From: Actinoalloteichus hymeniacidonis
GTDB lineage: Bacteria; Actinomycetota; Actinomycetes; Mycobacteriales; Pseudonocardiaceae
Assembly: GCF_014203365.1 (NCBI RefSeq)
Contig: NZ_JACHIS010000001.1
Span: 5,580,001 to 5,644,000 of the forward strand
Direction: 5' to 3'
Length of the DNA stretch: 64,000 bases
Below the pieces are notes generated by a model. That model was not told where the DNA came from and searched no databases. It saw nothing but the letters and a program-made list of their open reading frames with translations. Made by a program: the position numbers and the translations under genes. Of the stretch, positions 1 to 8,985 are shown in pieces (position 1 is the stretch's first letter; every line of letters begins with the position of its first letter).

Positions 1-1138
1 GGGTGACCCGGGTGGCGACCTCTTCGACGGCCTCCAGCACCCGCAGCTGCGGCGGCAGGTCGTGCAACTCCTGGGTGAGGTGGGCGAGGCGCACGGTCTG
101 TCCCTGGATGCGTTGGCCCGCTGCCGGTTCCCGCTCCCCCGCCAGCATCCGCAGCAGGGTCGTCTTGCCCGATCCGTTGACACCGACCAATCCGACTCGA
201 TCCCCGGGGCCGATCCGCCAGGTGATGTCCTCGGCGATGGTCAGATCGCCTGCACGCAGGTCGACGTTCTCCAGTTCCAGCACCGTGCGCCCGAGTCTGC
301 GCTTGGCGAAGGTCATCAGCTCGACGGTGTCCCGGGGCGGTGGGACATCGGAGATCAGCGTCTCGGCCGCCTCGATGCGGTATCTCGGCTTCGAGGTGCG
401 GGCCGGTGCTCCCCGGCGCAGCCAGGCGAGTTCCTTACGCGCCAGGTTGCGGCGTCGGTCCTCGGCCGCGTCGGCCTGTCTGGCCCGCTCCGCCCTGGCG
501 AAGATCCAGTCGGCGTAGCCGCCCTCGTACTGTTCGACGCTGCCGCCGACGACCTCCCAGGTCCTGGTGCACACGGTGTCCAGGAACCAGCGATCGTGGG
601 TGACGACGATCAGGGCACAGCGGCGGGCGGTGAGATGCCCGGCCAGCCACTGCACGCCCTCGATGTCGAGGTGGTTGGTCGGCTCGTCGAGCACGATGAG
701 GTCGAGTTCCTGCACCAGCGCCGCGGCCAGCGCCACCCGACGCCGCTCACCGCCGGAGAAGTTGGCCACCGGGGCGTCGAGGCCGCGTTCGGTGATGCCC
801 AGGCCCTCCAGGATGCCGCGCACCCGCGCGTCGGAGGCCCATTCGTGCTCGGCGGCGTAGCCGAGCGGATCGAGGATCGCCTGGCGGACCGTCGAGCCCT
901 CCGGGAGTTCGGTCCGTTGGGTCACGACAGCCATCCGCAGGTCGGAGGTGTGTGCGACGCGGCCGGAGTCCGGTGGCTCGATGCCCGCCATCACCTCCAG
1001 CAACGTGGTCTTGCCGCCGCCGTTGAGCCCCACCACGCCGACGCGCTCGCCACGTCCGATGCCCAGCGATACGGAGTCGAGCAGGTTTCGCACGCCGTAG
1101 GACTTCGACACCTCGGACAGGTTCACCAGGTTGACCAT
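1..1138 (-). CDS. ABC-F family ATP-binding protein (3' end outside window)
   Basis: A duplicated ATPase with no membrane domain, as in ABC-F proteins, which act at the ribosome (translation factors or antibiotic protection) rather than in transport. The ATG is at 1138; about 379 codons are visible and the C-terminus runs off the left edge. First cassette: Walker A GLNGGGKT at about residues 37-44, signature NFSGGERRR at about 126-134, Walker B VLDEPTNHLD at about 149. The charged linker between the cassettes (about 200-290) carries RRNLARKELAWLRRGAP, typical of the Uup/EttA interdomain region. A second Walker A (GVNGSGKTT) follows. In many actinobacteria this gene lies just downstream of ispE; here two MFS genes intervene. 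The exact ABC-F subgroup, and whether it confers resistance, cannot be decided from the visible part. Confidence 0.9.
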   Translation of the reverse strand, partial: MVNLVNLSEVSKSYGVRNLLDSVSLGIGRGERVGVVGLNGGGKTTLLEVMAGIEPPDSGRVAHTSDLRMAVVTQRTELPEGSTVRQAILDPLGYAAEHEWASDARVRGILEGLGITERGLDAPVANFSGGERRRVALAAALVQELDLIVLDEPTNHLDIEGVQWLAGHLTARRCALIVVTHDRWFLDTVCTRTWEVVGGSVEQYEGGYADWIFARAERARQADAAEDRRRNLARKELAWLRRGAPARTSKPRYRIEAAETLISDVPPPRDTVELMTFAKRRLGRTVLELENVDLRAGDLTIAEDITWRIGPGDRVGLVGVNGSGKTTLLRMLAGEREPAAGQRIQGQTVRLAHLTQELHDLPPQLRVLEAVEEVATRVT

Positions 1139-1198
1139 CGGCCGGGACACACTCCGTTTCGTCCATCCGCCACGACCCGCGCGGCCGCCACCACTGCA

Positions 1199-2473
1199 TT
1201 ATCCGCTCTCGTCGGTCGCCATCCGACCTGCCGGGGGCGTTGAGAGGCCCGACGACCGTCTGCCACCCCGACTACCCAGGCTCCACAGCATGGCGACCGC
1301 GATCGAGGCCAGTCCGCCGATCACCACGACGGTGGTCGGCGCCAGCACGGCCAGCGCCGCACCCACTAGGGCGAGCGAGGTCCGTTCGGACATGCCATCG
1401 GCGAGGTGATAGATGCTGAACACCCGGCCGTGCAGGTGTCGTGGCACATCTCGGAGCAGCAGGGTGACCTCGATGCCGATGATCACGCCGCCCGCGATGC
1501 CCATGATGAACAGCACGATGGCGAGCGGGACGGCGAGCGTGGCCAGTGGCGCCACCGAGGTCCAGGCGACTCCTTGCACGAGATAGGCCGTGAGGTGGTG
1601 GGTGCGCATGGTTGTGGCGGCGAGTTGTCCGGCCAGCACCGTGCCCACCAGTAATCCGGCTCCGTAGACGGTGAAGAGCAGTGCCACGCCCCGGCCATCG
1701 CCGGAGAGGTCGGTGCCGAAGATCCCGAGCAGCACGGTGAGACCACCGCCGATCAGACCCCAGGAGGTGCAGAGGGCGACAACGGCCCTGGCGGCCCGAT
1801 TGCGGCGTAGGACGGCGATCCCACCGCCGAGTTGTAGCCGTCGTGGCGCAGCTGCGGTGTCGAGGCCCATTCGTCCGATGACAGGCATTCGCCACACCAC
1901 GAAAGCACCGAGCACCTGGAGTCCGCAGGCGAAGCCGAAGACGGGCAACGCGCCGAGATCGCTGACCCCGCTGCCCGCCACCGCGCCCAGGATCGTCGTG
2001 ATCGCCATGATGCGGGACACCGCGGCGTTGGCCAGTGGCCATTGGCGTTCGTCGAGCAACGCATAGCGGAGCCGCTGCAGCGCCAGGGGTGGGAATTGGG
2101 CCGCTATCGAGCAGATCGCGTTGCACCCGGCGACGGCGATCAGCGATTGGGATAGCGACACCGCCATGCCCATGATCAGCACGGCCTGTACTGCGAGAGC
2201 GACGCCGGCAGCCAGCCTCGGTTCGACGTGGTCGACCACCGCGCCCGCGACCGGTCCGGCCAGCAGACCGGGAACCGTCCCCGCCAGCAGCAGCCAGGCC
2301 AGTGTCGAGCCGGAGTGTTCGGCCAGTACTGCGACCGTCAAACCGATCTGGACGGTCCATAACCCGAGGGAGCCTGCTAACCCGACGAACCACAGCCTGC
2401 GGAAGGGCCCGGAGTCCCAGATGCGGATACGCCGGCTTCGATTGTCACTCTCTGTCACCAGTCGATCATGCAA
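1199..2473 (-). CDS. MFS transporter, probable drug exporter
   Basis: A 424-residue polytopic membrane protein with about 12 hydrophobic segments, of the size and layout of a major facilitator superfamily efflux pump. After a short charged N-terminus the first segment starts near residue 26 (LWFVGLAGSLGLWTVQIGL). A loop like the MFS motif between TM2 and TM3 (GAVVDHVEPRL) lies near residue 80. The track start at 2473 is ATG; a GTG at codon 6 (VTESDN) is an equally possible start. It stands between the ABC-F gene and a second, rightward MFS gene, and no regulator is adjacent. The substrate is unknown. Confidence 0.8.
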   Translation of the reverse strand: MHDRLVTESDNRSRRIRIWDSGPFRRLWFVGLAGSLGLWTVQIGLTVAVLAEHSGSTLAWLLLAGTVPGLLAGPVAGAVVDHVEPRLAAGVALAVQAVLIMGMAVSLSQSLIAVAGCNAICSIAAQFPPLALQRLRYALLDERQWPLANAAVSRIMAITTILGAVAGSGVSDLGALPVFGFACGLQVLGAFVVWRMPVIGRMGLDTAAAPRRLQLGGGIAVLRRNRAARAVVALCTSWGLIGGGLTVLLGIFGTDLSGDGRGVALLFTVYGAGLLVGTVLAGQLAATTMRTHHLTAYLVQGVAWTSVAPLATLAVPLAIVLFIMGIAGGVIIGIEVTLLLRDVPRHLHGRVFSIYHLADGMSERTSLALVGAALAVLAPTTVVVIGGLASIAVAMLWSLGSRGGRRSSGLSTPPAGRMATDESG

Positions 2474-2991
2474 GCTCCACCGGACTGGATGTCAAGAGCT
2501 CGCGGCTGGCGTGCGCGCCGCAAAGTTCGCTTACCACCATACAATTCCACCGTTTGCCTTTTACCCGAAAGGCGCAACGGAAGTCCGATTGGTTGCGCTT
2601 TAGCCTATCCGGCTGCGCCATCGGGCGCACCGCGTTAGCCCGTACCGACGATTGCGCACGCCGCCCACTGCTCCGTAATATTGATCTTCTCGTGATGGTT
2701 GTCGATCGACTGCAATCATCCGAATTCGCGAGCTGGGGGTTGAGCAATGAACTGACCGAGAGAGCCCAGGTCCGACGCGCCAGGTCATCCTTGCCGGTGG
2801 GCGCTTCCACGGTCGATATCGACCATAAAACCCCCTGAATTCGCCGTGAATTATCTAGGTCAAATTTCATGGCGCGTTTCCGCGACCTTGTTCCGCAGTG
2901 TCATTCTGCGGTGCCCGTTACCCGCATTTGGCACCCTGCAACGACTCTTCGAAGGTGGGACGCCGCCCCGTTTCAAGGAGAGTCGAGTCAG
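2474..2991. other. Divergent intergenic region between two MFS genes
   Basis: About 500 bases with lower GC than the flanking genes. I see no convincing gene. The leftward open frame at 2466-2870 lacks a recognisable product, overlaps the MFS start and looks incidental. The region must carry promoters for both MFS genes, but I could not pick out a clear operator. Confidence 0.5.
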
Positions 2992-4242
2992 TTGATCAAC
3001 AGCGGCGCCGCCGGAACGACGTCACCAATTGCCGGAAACCGCAGTTTCCTGGCGCTGCTGTTGGCAAATGGAATATCGGCATTGGGCACCGGCCTGTACC
3101 TGCCCGCGATCCAGCTACTCGCGGTCGAGCTGACCACCGATGAGACGGCGGTGGCCGCGCTGAAGGTGGCCTCGGTGCTGCCCGCCGCCCTGGTCACCCT
3201 GTGGTCCGGGGTCGCCGCCGACCGAATGCGCCGCCGGGCATTGATGATCTTCAGCGATGTCGTTCGGGCCGTGGCGATCCTGTCCTTCGCGGGCCTGGTC
3301 GCGGGCAATGTGCACACGCTGTGGCCGCTGTATCTGGTCGCCATCGTGTTGGGCTCCACGCAGACGCTGTTCGATAGCGCGGCGCAGGCGATCCTGCCGC
3401 AGTTGGTGCCCCACCACGAGCTCGACCGCGCGAACAGCCTGCTGACCTTCTCCTGGACGATGGGGGTCGCCTTCCTCGGTCCGGCCATCGGCGGCGTGTT
3501 GTTCTCGATCGACCACGCCCTGCCGTTCGTCGCGAACGCGGCTACCTTCCTGCTCTCGGCGGTCATGCTGGTCTGGGTTCGGGTGAAGACCGGCGTCGCC
3601 GTCCCCCGGGGACCGAGGGGGATCCGCAGCATCACGGCCGAGGTCGGCACCGGCATCCGACACGTCCTGGAGCACCGCGTCCTGCGTTCGGTCACGCTCA
3701 TCGGCGCGGTGGTGAGTTTCTGCGTCGGAATGATCACGAGCGTGTTCGTGCTGTTCAGCACCCGCTGGTTGGGGCTCGATGCGATCGGGTTCGGACTGTT
3801 CCTGGTCGGCGAGGCCGTCGGCGCACTGGCAGGCAGTTACCTGGCCGTGCGGCTCGAAGGACGGGTGAGTCGCCGCGTGATCGTCCGGGCGGTACCACTG
3901 CTGATCGGGGCCATGTACGCCCTACAGGCCGTGACGTCCTCGCTCCCGTTGGCCTTCGTGGTCGTCTCCGCCGGGAACGCCATGTTCATGGTCTGGACGA
4001 TCGTGGCGACCTCGATACGACAGAGCATCGGTCCCAACGCGCTGCTCGGGCGTATCACCAGCGTCGATCGCCTGTGCGGCCTGACCGCTACGGGGGCTGG
4101 GGCACTCGTCGGTGGCACGGTGGCGGGCAGCCTTGGTGTCCAGGCCCCGTTCTTCCTCAGCGCCGCCGTGTTGTGCATCCTGCCCCTGTGCGTCCGGCTG
4201 CGAGTGGATCAGGACGAGGTGCCGACGTCGCTTCGTTGGTGA
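2992..4242 (+). CDS. MFS transporter (MFS_3 / enterobactin-exporter-like)
   Basis: A polytopic protein of about 416 residues with 12 predicted membrane segments. It begins LINSGAAGTTSPIAGNRSFL and carries the MFS loop GVAADRMRRR after the second segment, typical of MFS drug or siderophore exporters. I place the start at the TTG at 2992 because AAGGAG lies 11 bases upstream and homology-like sequence begins just after. The open frame reaches back to an ATG at 2869, but those extra 41 residues look like untranslated leader. It converges with ispE, leaving 32 bases between stops. The substrate is unknown. Confidence 0.78.
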   Translation: MINSGAAGTTSPIAGNRSFLALLLANGISALGTGLYLPAIQLLAVELTTDETAVAALKVASVLPAALVTLWSGVAADRMRRRALMIFSDVVRAVAILSFAGLVAGNVHTLWPLYLVAIVLGSTQTLFDSAAQAILPQLVPHHELDRANSLLTFSWTMGVAFLGPAIGGVLFSIDHALPFVANAATFLLSAVMLVWVRVKTGVAVPRGPRGIRSITAEVGTGIRHVLEHRVLRSVTLIGAVVSFCVGMITSVFVLFSTRWLGLDAIGFGLFLVGEAVGALAGSYLAVRLEGRVSRRVIVRAVPLLIGAMYALQAVTSSLPLAFVVVSAGNAMFMVWTIVATSIRQSIGPNALLGRITSVDRLCGLTATGAGALVGGTVAGSLGVQAPFFLSAAVLCILPLCVRLRVDQDEVPTSLRW

Positions 4243-4274
4243 CTCGGGCTCGTCTCCTGCCCGATGCCTGCCAC

Positions 4275-5240
4275 TCATGCGTGCACCGGTGGTGGGGCAG
4301 GCCGCGTCTGATCCTCGCGTTGCACGACCTTGGCGCCCGGCACCGGCCCCTGGGCGACCCGAACCGTGCGGCAGACTCCCGCCCCGGACAGCTCGGCTGC
4401 CACCTGGACTGCGGATGCCGCGCTCTCACACAGGAAGGCACAGGTCGGTCCCGAACCGGACACCACACCGGCCAGCGCGCCCGCGTCCACGCCTGCCCGC
4501 AGGGTCCGACGCAGTGTGGGGCGCAAGGACACCGCCGCCGCCTGCAGGTCGTTGCCGAGCAACAGGGCCAACTGCCGAGGGTCGCCGGAGGCCAAGGCCT
4601 CCAATACGGGTTCGACGGAGCCGATGCGGGGTGGTCTGCCCTCATCGCGCAGCCGGTCCATCTCGTGGAAGACACTCGGCGTCGACAGTCCTCGGCGGGC
4701 CAGCGCCAGCACCCAGTGGAACGAGTGCCGGGACAGCACCGGGACGAGCCGCTCGCCGCGACCGGTACCCAGCGCGTTGCCGCCGTGCAGACAGAACGGC
4801 ACATCGCTGCCCAGCGTCGCCGCGACATCGGCGAGTTCGTCTCGGCCGATGTCCAACTTCCACAGCGAGGCCAGCCCGACCAAGGTCGCCGCCGCGTCGG
4901 CACTACCGCCCGCCATGCCACCCGCGACCGGAATGCCCTTGTTGATCACCACCCGGACCTTCGGATCCGCTGAGTTCCGGCCGACATGCGCGGCCAGCGC
5001 CTCGACGGCTCGCCACGCGAGATTCGTCGGCCCGGCGGGCACGGCATCGGCTCCCTCGCCGTGCACCTCCACGCCGGGATCGTCCGTGGCTGCGACGGTG
5101 ATCTCATCGGTCAACGACAGGGCTTGGAAGACGGTGATCAGATCGTGGTAGCCATCCTCACGCAGATCGCCGACGCCAAGGTGCAGATTGACCTTGGCCG
5201 GAACGCGAACCGTTATCGGGGGTGGTACGACTGCGAGCAC
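4275..5240 (-). CDS. ispE: 4-diphosphocytidyl-2-C-methyl-D-erythritol kinase
   Basis: A GHMP-family kinase of 321 residues acting in the cytoplasm. It phosphorylates CDP-methylerythritol at the 2-hydroxyl with ATP, the fourth step of the MEP route to isoprenoid precursors. The N-terminal [11 protein letters not shown] (about residues 14-24) contains the conserved lysine. The glycine-rich ATP loop [15 protein letters not shown] is at about 104-118, and [11 protein letters not shown] follows. A C-terminal GSGPTCAFL motif completes the fold. The start is GTG at 5240. In related actinobacteria it follows rsmA directly; here 16.7 kb of accessory genes separate the two. Confidence 0.95.
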   Translation of the reverse strand: MLAVVPPPITVRVPAKVNLHLGVGDLREDGYHDLITVFQALSLTDEITVAATDDPGVEVHGEGADAVPAGPTNLAWRAVEALAAHVGRNSADPKVRVVINKGIPVAGGMAGGSADAAATLVGLASLWKLDIGRDELADVAATLGSDVPFCLHGGNALGTGRGERLVPVLSRHSFHWVLALARRGLSTPSVFHEMDRLRDEGRPPRIGSVEPVLEALASGDPRQLALLLGNDLQAAAVSLRPTLRRTLRAGVDAGALAGVVSGSGPTCAFLCESAASAVQVAAELSGAGVCRTVRVAQGPVPGAKVVQREDQTRPAPPPVHA

Positions 5241-5357
5241 CCCTGCAGCCTACGGCCGGTTCCGCTGGATGTGTTCGATCAACCTTCTATGAGCACTCTT
5301 CGGCATCAGACGATCACCTTCCGTTAGTCGCTGGTGCATCCGGATCACCCCGCTCGA

Positions 5358-5400
5358 CCCCCATCCGTCCCCCTGCACGAGGGCCGAGGGCGGATGGGGG
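5358..5400 (-). terminator. Hairpin downstream of metQ
   Basis: Perfect 10-base inverted repeat CCCCCATCCG (5358-5367) and CGGATGGGGG (5391-5400), 55 bases past the metQ stop and before ispE. There is no T-tract, so this is a terminator-like hairpin rather than a classic intrinsic terminator. Confidence 0.5.
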
Positions 5401-5455
5401 CCGATGGCCGCGACGATGCTTGTTCTCACCCGCTTTCCGGCGAGAACGAGTCGGG

Positions 5456-6295
5456 TCAGAAGGAGGGCAGCACACCGCCGTCGTAGTTCTCCTCGATGAA
5501 GGTCCGAACCTCATCGGAGGTCAGCAGCTCCACGAGCGTGGCGATCCTCGGGTCGTCGGCCAACGCGGGCGTGGTGACGATGCCGTTGGCGTTCGGGTTG
5601 TCCGCCGCCTCCTCCAGCAGGATGGAGTCGTCGGCCGGGCTCAGGCCCGCGTCGATGGCGTAGTTGCCGTTGATCACCGAGGCGTCGGTGTCGGCGAGGC
5701 TCACCGGCAGCTGCGCGGCCTCCAGCGGCGCGAACTCCAGGTTCTTCGGGTTGTCCTCGACATCGGCCTCGGTGGCCTGCCCCTCGGTGCCCTCCCGCAG
5801 GCTGATCAGGTCGTTGGCGGCGAGCAGTTGCAGACCCCGGTTGAGGTTGGCCGGGTCGTTGGACACGCCGATGGTGGCGCCGTCGGGCAGGTCGTCGATC
5901 GACTCGACGCTCTCCGAGTAGAGGCCGAGCGGTTCGAGGTGCACCGCCTCGATCCACTCGTACTCTCCGCCGTGCTCGATCTCGAAGTTGTCGAGGTAGG
6001 GAACGGTCTGGAAGTAGTTCGCCTCCAGCGAGCCCTCCTGCAGCGCGGTGTTGGGCTGGATGTAGTCGGTGAACTCGACGACCTCCAGTTCCAGTCCCGC
6101 CTCCTCGGCCAGCTCCTCGTTGATGAAGTTGAGGATCTCGCCGTGCGGCACCGGGCTGACGCCCACGCGCAACGGGCCGTCCGTCGAGCCGGGCTCGGTG
6201 GCGTCCGGACCGTTCTCGCTGCCGCAGCCCGCGAGCACGGCTGCGGAGGCGGCCAGCAGGACGGTGGTCTGTCTGACCCGAGCTCGAATACGCAT
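5456..6295 (-). CDS. metQ: Methionine ABC transporter substrate-binding lipoprotein
   Basis: A 279-residue NLPA/MetQ-family lipoprotein that captures D/L-methionine outside the cell and delivers it to MetNI. The start is the ATG at 6295, with AAGGAG 9 bases upstream; the longer frame to 6553 has no ribosome site. A signal peptide with basic N-region ends in the lipobox LAGC (Cys24). The mature protein starts with a Ser/Glu/Asp-rich tether, then LRVGVSPVPHGEIL, and contains NYFQTVPYLDNFE and the INGNYAIDAGL stretch typical of the family. It is last in the riboswitch-controlled order metN-metI-metQ, 152 bases after metI. Confidence 0.93.
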   Translation of the reverse strand: MRIRARVRQTTVLLAASAAVLAGCGSENGPDATEPGSTDGPLRVGVSPVPHGEILNFINEELAEEAGLELEVVEFTDYIQPNTALQEGSLEANYFQTVPYLDNFEIEHGGEYEWIEAVHLEPLGLYSESVESIDDLPDGATIGVSNDPANLNRGLQLLAANDLISLREGTEGQATEADVEDNPKNLEFAPLEAAQLPVSLADTDASVINGNYAIDAGLSPADDSILLEEAADNPNANGIVTTPALADDPRIATLVELLTSDEVRTFIEENYDGGVLPSF

Positions 6296-6447
6296 TGCGG
6301 TGTACTCCTTCTTCGCTGGTGGCCCACTGTGCGATTGCGGCCAGTGTGTCCACAGTGGACTGAATTGGACCGACGCCACCGGACTCCGGACGCCGTTGCG
6401 CGGCAACGGGCCGGTGGCGCGGGTAGAACAAGCTGTGCGTGGCGCGA

Positions 6448-7134
6448 TCAGATCTTCAAAGCGGACCGCCGTCGATCGATGCCTCGGGCCAACCGGTCGA
6501 AGAGCAGCTGGGTGAACCACGCGAGGGCACCCAGCGCGATCACCGACGCCCACAACATCCGGGTGTCGTTGCGCTGGTAGCCGTAGCGGATCGCCACGTC
6601 GCCCAGTCCGCCACCGCCGATGACCCCGGCCATCGCCGAGTAGCCGATCAACGTCACCGCCGTGACACCGATCGCCGCGACCAGCGCCGGGCCCGCCTCA
6701 CGCAGCAGCACGCTGCGGACCATGCGCGTGCGGCTGGCTCCGGTGGTGATGGCTGCCTCGACGACCGCGGCGTTGACCTCGCGCAGGGCAGCCTGGACCA
6801 GCCGTCCGACGAACGGGATAGCACCCACCGTGAGCGGGACGATCACGGCCGTCGGGCCGATCGTGGTGCCGACCAACGTCCTGGTCACCGACCCCAGCAG
6901 GACCAGCAGCACCACGAACGGCAGTGAACGACCGATGTCGACCACCACGCCGAGTACCCGGTGCAGGACCGGACGCGGGCTCAAACCGGTCGGCGAGGTG
7001 ATGTGCAGCAGCACCCCGAGGGGGATTCCGCCGATCGCCGCCAAGACGGTGGCGATGCCGACCATGAAGATCGTGTCTCCGGTGGCGGCTGACACCAGAT
7101 CGAAGACCCGATCCCACGGGGTCGGTTCTCTCAC
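6448..7134 (-). CDS. metI: Methionine ABC transporter permease
   Basis: A 228-residue permease with about five membrane segments, forming the channel of the MetNIQ importer. The BPD_transp_1 coupling region is visible around residues 120-165, with the EAA-like stretch EVNAAVVEAAITTGASRTRM, and is followed by GYSAMAGVIGGGGLGDVAIRYGY, a hallmark of MetI. Its start ATG overlaps the metN stop by four bases (7131-7134), so the two are translationally coupled. Confidence 0.93.
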   Translation of the reverse strand: MREPTPWDRVFDLVSAATGDTIFMVGIATVLAAIGGIPLGVLLHITSPTGLSPRPVLHRVLGVVVDIGRSLPFVVLLVLLGSVTRTLVGTTIGPTAVIVPLTVGAIPFVGRLVQAALREVNAAVVEAAITTGASRTRMVRSVLLREAGPALVAAIGVTAVTLIGYSAMAGVIGGGGLGDVAIRYGYQRNDTRMLWASVIALGALAWFTQLLFDRLARGIDRRRSALKI

Positions 7135-8150
7135 GCGGCCACTCCTCCTATCTCCTGCGGGGTGCGACGGATCGTCGCGTCGTGCTCGCCGAGCCAGGCC
7201 AGCGCAGCCTCGGATCGGTCACCGGTCAAGCCGATGCGGAATCGAGCGACCGGGGTGTCGCCAAGCCTGGTGAGACCGCCGCCGAGGATCGACAGGTCGA
7301 CGCCGAACCGGTTGGCGGCCTCCGGCAGCAGCGCGCCGACGGCGGCGAATCCGACCAGCACCACCTCGGCGACGACGTCGGCCCGCGTCGAGGGATTGAA
7401 GGCCCCCGTCGCCTGGTCGACCTCGGGAAGCAGGGCGGAGGTGATCCGGCTACCTGGCACGCTGAGCAAGTCGAGCACCTTTCCGTGTTCCACGATCTGT
7501 CCGTCGTCCAGCACCGCGACGTCGTCGCAGATCCGCCGGACCACTGCCATGTCGTGCGTGACGACGAGGACGGTCACACCGAGTTCGGCCCGCGCCCGGT
7601 CGAGCACGGTGAGCACCGAACCGGTGGTCTCCGGGTCCAGCGCCGAGGTCGGTTCGTCGGCCAGCAGCACGGACGGCCGCGCCGCCAAGGCCCTGGCCAC
7701 GGCGACACGCTGCCGCTGACCACCGGAAAGCTGATCGGGGTAGTTGCCTGCCTTGTCGGTCAAGCCGACCAGGTCCAGCAACTCGACGACCCGGGAACGA
7801 CGCGCCGCCGGGCTCACCCCGGCGCTCTCCAGCGGAAGCGCGACGTTGCCCGCGGCGGTGCGCTGGCGCAGCAGCGAATCGCCCTGCGGAACGACGCCGA
7901 TGCGGCGGCGGGCGGCCCGCAGATCACGACCGCGCAGCGAGACCAGGTCGGTGCCCTCGACGGTGATCGAACCGCTATCGGGCTGTTCCAGCAGCGCGAT
8001 GCACCTGGCCAGCGTGGACTTTCCCGCGCCGCTGGGGCCCACCACCCCACACACCGTGCTTTCCGGGACGGACAGGGTGACCCCGTCCAGGGCGTGCACC
8101 ACGCCGTTCTTGCCGGGGAAGGTCTTGGTCAGCTTGTCGACAGTGATCAT
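7131..8150 (-). CDS. metN: Methionine ABC transporter ATP-binding protein
   Basis: A 339-residue ATPase that powers methionine import. Start ATG at 8150 is supported by GGAG 7 bases upstream; the frame extends back to 8300 through leader sequence. Walker A GPSGAGKST is at about 39-47, followed by the LSGGQRQRVAVARAL signature, Walker B VLLADEPTSALDP and the H-loop VTHDM. The C-terminal 80 or so residues (VAEVVLVGFAAVGALLPEAA onward) form the NIL/ACT-like domain through which methionine trans-inhibits MetNI in known systems. The gene is first in the operon, behind a SAM-I riboswitch. Confidence 0.94.
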   Translation of the reverse strand: MITVDKLTKTFPGKNGVVHALDGVTLSVPESTVCGVVGPSGAGKSTLARCIALLEQPDSGSITVEGTDLVSLRGRDLRAARRRIGVVPQGDSLLRQRTAAGNVALPLESAGVSPAARRSRVVELLDLVGLTDKAGNYPDQLSGGQRQRVAVARALAARPSVLLADEPTSALDPETTGSVLTVLDRARAELGVTVLVVTHDMAVVRRICDDVAVLDDGQIVEHGKVLDLLSVPGSRITSALLPEVDQATGAFNPSTRADVVAEVVLVGFAAVGALLPEAANRFGVDLSILGGGLTRLGDTPVARFRIGLTGDRSEAALAWLGEHDATIRRTPQEIGGVAA

Positions 8151-8195
8151 CTTTAGCTCCACGACGCCGGGCCGCGCGAAAGGCGGCACGCTGAG

Positions 8196-8216
8196 ACCGC
8201 CCCCATCGGGGGCGGT
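8196..8216 (-). promoter_or_regulatory. Strong hairpin in the metN leader
   Basis: Perfect 9-base stem, ACCGCCCCC and GGGGGCGGT with a 3-base loop, lying between the riboswitch and the metN ribosome site. No T-run follows. It could be part of the riboswitch expression platform (attenuator) or a roadblock ahead of translation; this is inference from position. Confidence 0.5.
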
Positions 8217-8346
8217 GAGAAAGGGCGACGAAATTCCGGTGGGTTCTAAGCTCGGGTTGACTCGAGGTAGACCCGACAGCCGGAAGCGGTTCGACGACAC
8301 TGGTCGACCACACGTCGGCGCGTGAGCATGAAGCGAACTAACACTA

Positions 8347-8440
8347 CGACTCCATCGGTCCTGGCGTTAGCACCTGCCCAACGAGTGGGTGGTTGCTGCG
8401 GCGTCATAGAGCCAGGTCTCTCAGCCGCTCAGGATGGTCG
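8347..8440 (-). promoter_or_regulatory. SAM-I (S-box) riboswitch of the metNIQ operon
   Basis: Read leftward, the strand shows the S-box core in order: CGACCATCC, GGCTGAGAGACCTGGC, TATGACGCCGCAGCAACC, a small hairpin (CCCA/TGGG), then GGTGCTAACGCCAGG and GATGG. CCATC pairs with GATGG as the closing P1 helix and CCTGGC pairs with GCCAGG as an inner helix. The GCAACC and GGTGCTAA blocks are the most conserved parts of SAM-I. High SAM would be expected to shut off methionine import. The position upstream of metN fits this role well. Confidence 0.85.
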
Positions 8441-8926
8441 GTCTCACTGAGTAAAACCGACGAGCGAGTGTGAACGCAAGTAGATTCAGGCCACATCGGC
8501 ACAACGGCACCCGTTTCGCCCAACGTGAAAGCGCTTCGGCGCGGGCTCCAGGCACGAGGTCGGGCAGCCAGAGCGTGTCGGAGGACACGCACAGCGAACG
8601 CGATCGGTTGGCAGCACGCCGTCGGGTCGGGTCGCCGCCCGGACGCTCGGACCACTCGGGTTCGGCCTGGGCAGCAGGGATTCTCCACCCGCGTTCGTCG
8701 TCTTCGAAGCAACGAGCGCGATCCCCTGCCGGGTTCGGGGATTCGCTGCACCGACTCGGGATCAACGCGGTGATCTCGCAGGAGGATGCCCGGTGACCGC
8801 CCTTGGGCAAAGTTCGGCGGCCCGACCGGCCGACTCGATGATGGCTCGCCCGAATCGTTCGTATCGCGCCGAACGAGCGCACGGCGACGATCCCGGACAT
8901 CAGTGACCCAAGTCACTCTTCGGCCG
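8441..8926. other. Divergent intergenic region, metN leader side to flavoprotein
   Basis: About 490 bases with no gene I can support. Several open frames run through it on both strands, but they are Arg/Ser-rich, unlike known families, and lack ribosome sites. It should hold the promoter of the met operon (leftward, upstream of the riboswitch). Confidence 0.5.
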
Positions 8927-8953
8927 TGTCAGGAATCCCGGTGCCATCTCGTT
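8927..8953 (+). promoter_or_regulatory. Candidate ECF41-type promoter
   Basis: TGTCAGG, then 16 bases, then CGTT, just upstream of the flavoprotein start at 8986. The reported ECF41 promoter is TGTCACA with CGTC about 16 bases away, so 5 of 7 and 3 of 4 positions match with the right spacing. It would let the sigma factor encoded by the second gene activate its own operon. Confidence 0.5.
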
Positions 8954-8985
8954 CTGGGTGCGAACGTAGAGACAGGAGCAGGAGA

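Noticed and set aside
2466-2870. 134-codon minus-strand frame in the gap between MFS genes
   Set aside because: Overlaps the start of the leftward MFS gene, has no domain and no clear ribosome site.
8404-8916. Open frames of 159-170 codons on the minus strand upstream of metN
   Set aside because: They run through the SAM-I riboswitch, lack ribosome sites and have Arg/Ser-rich, unrecognisable products.
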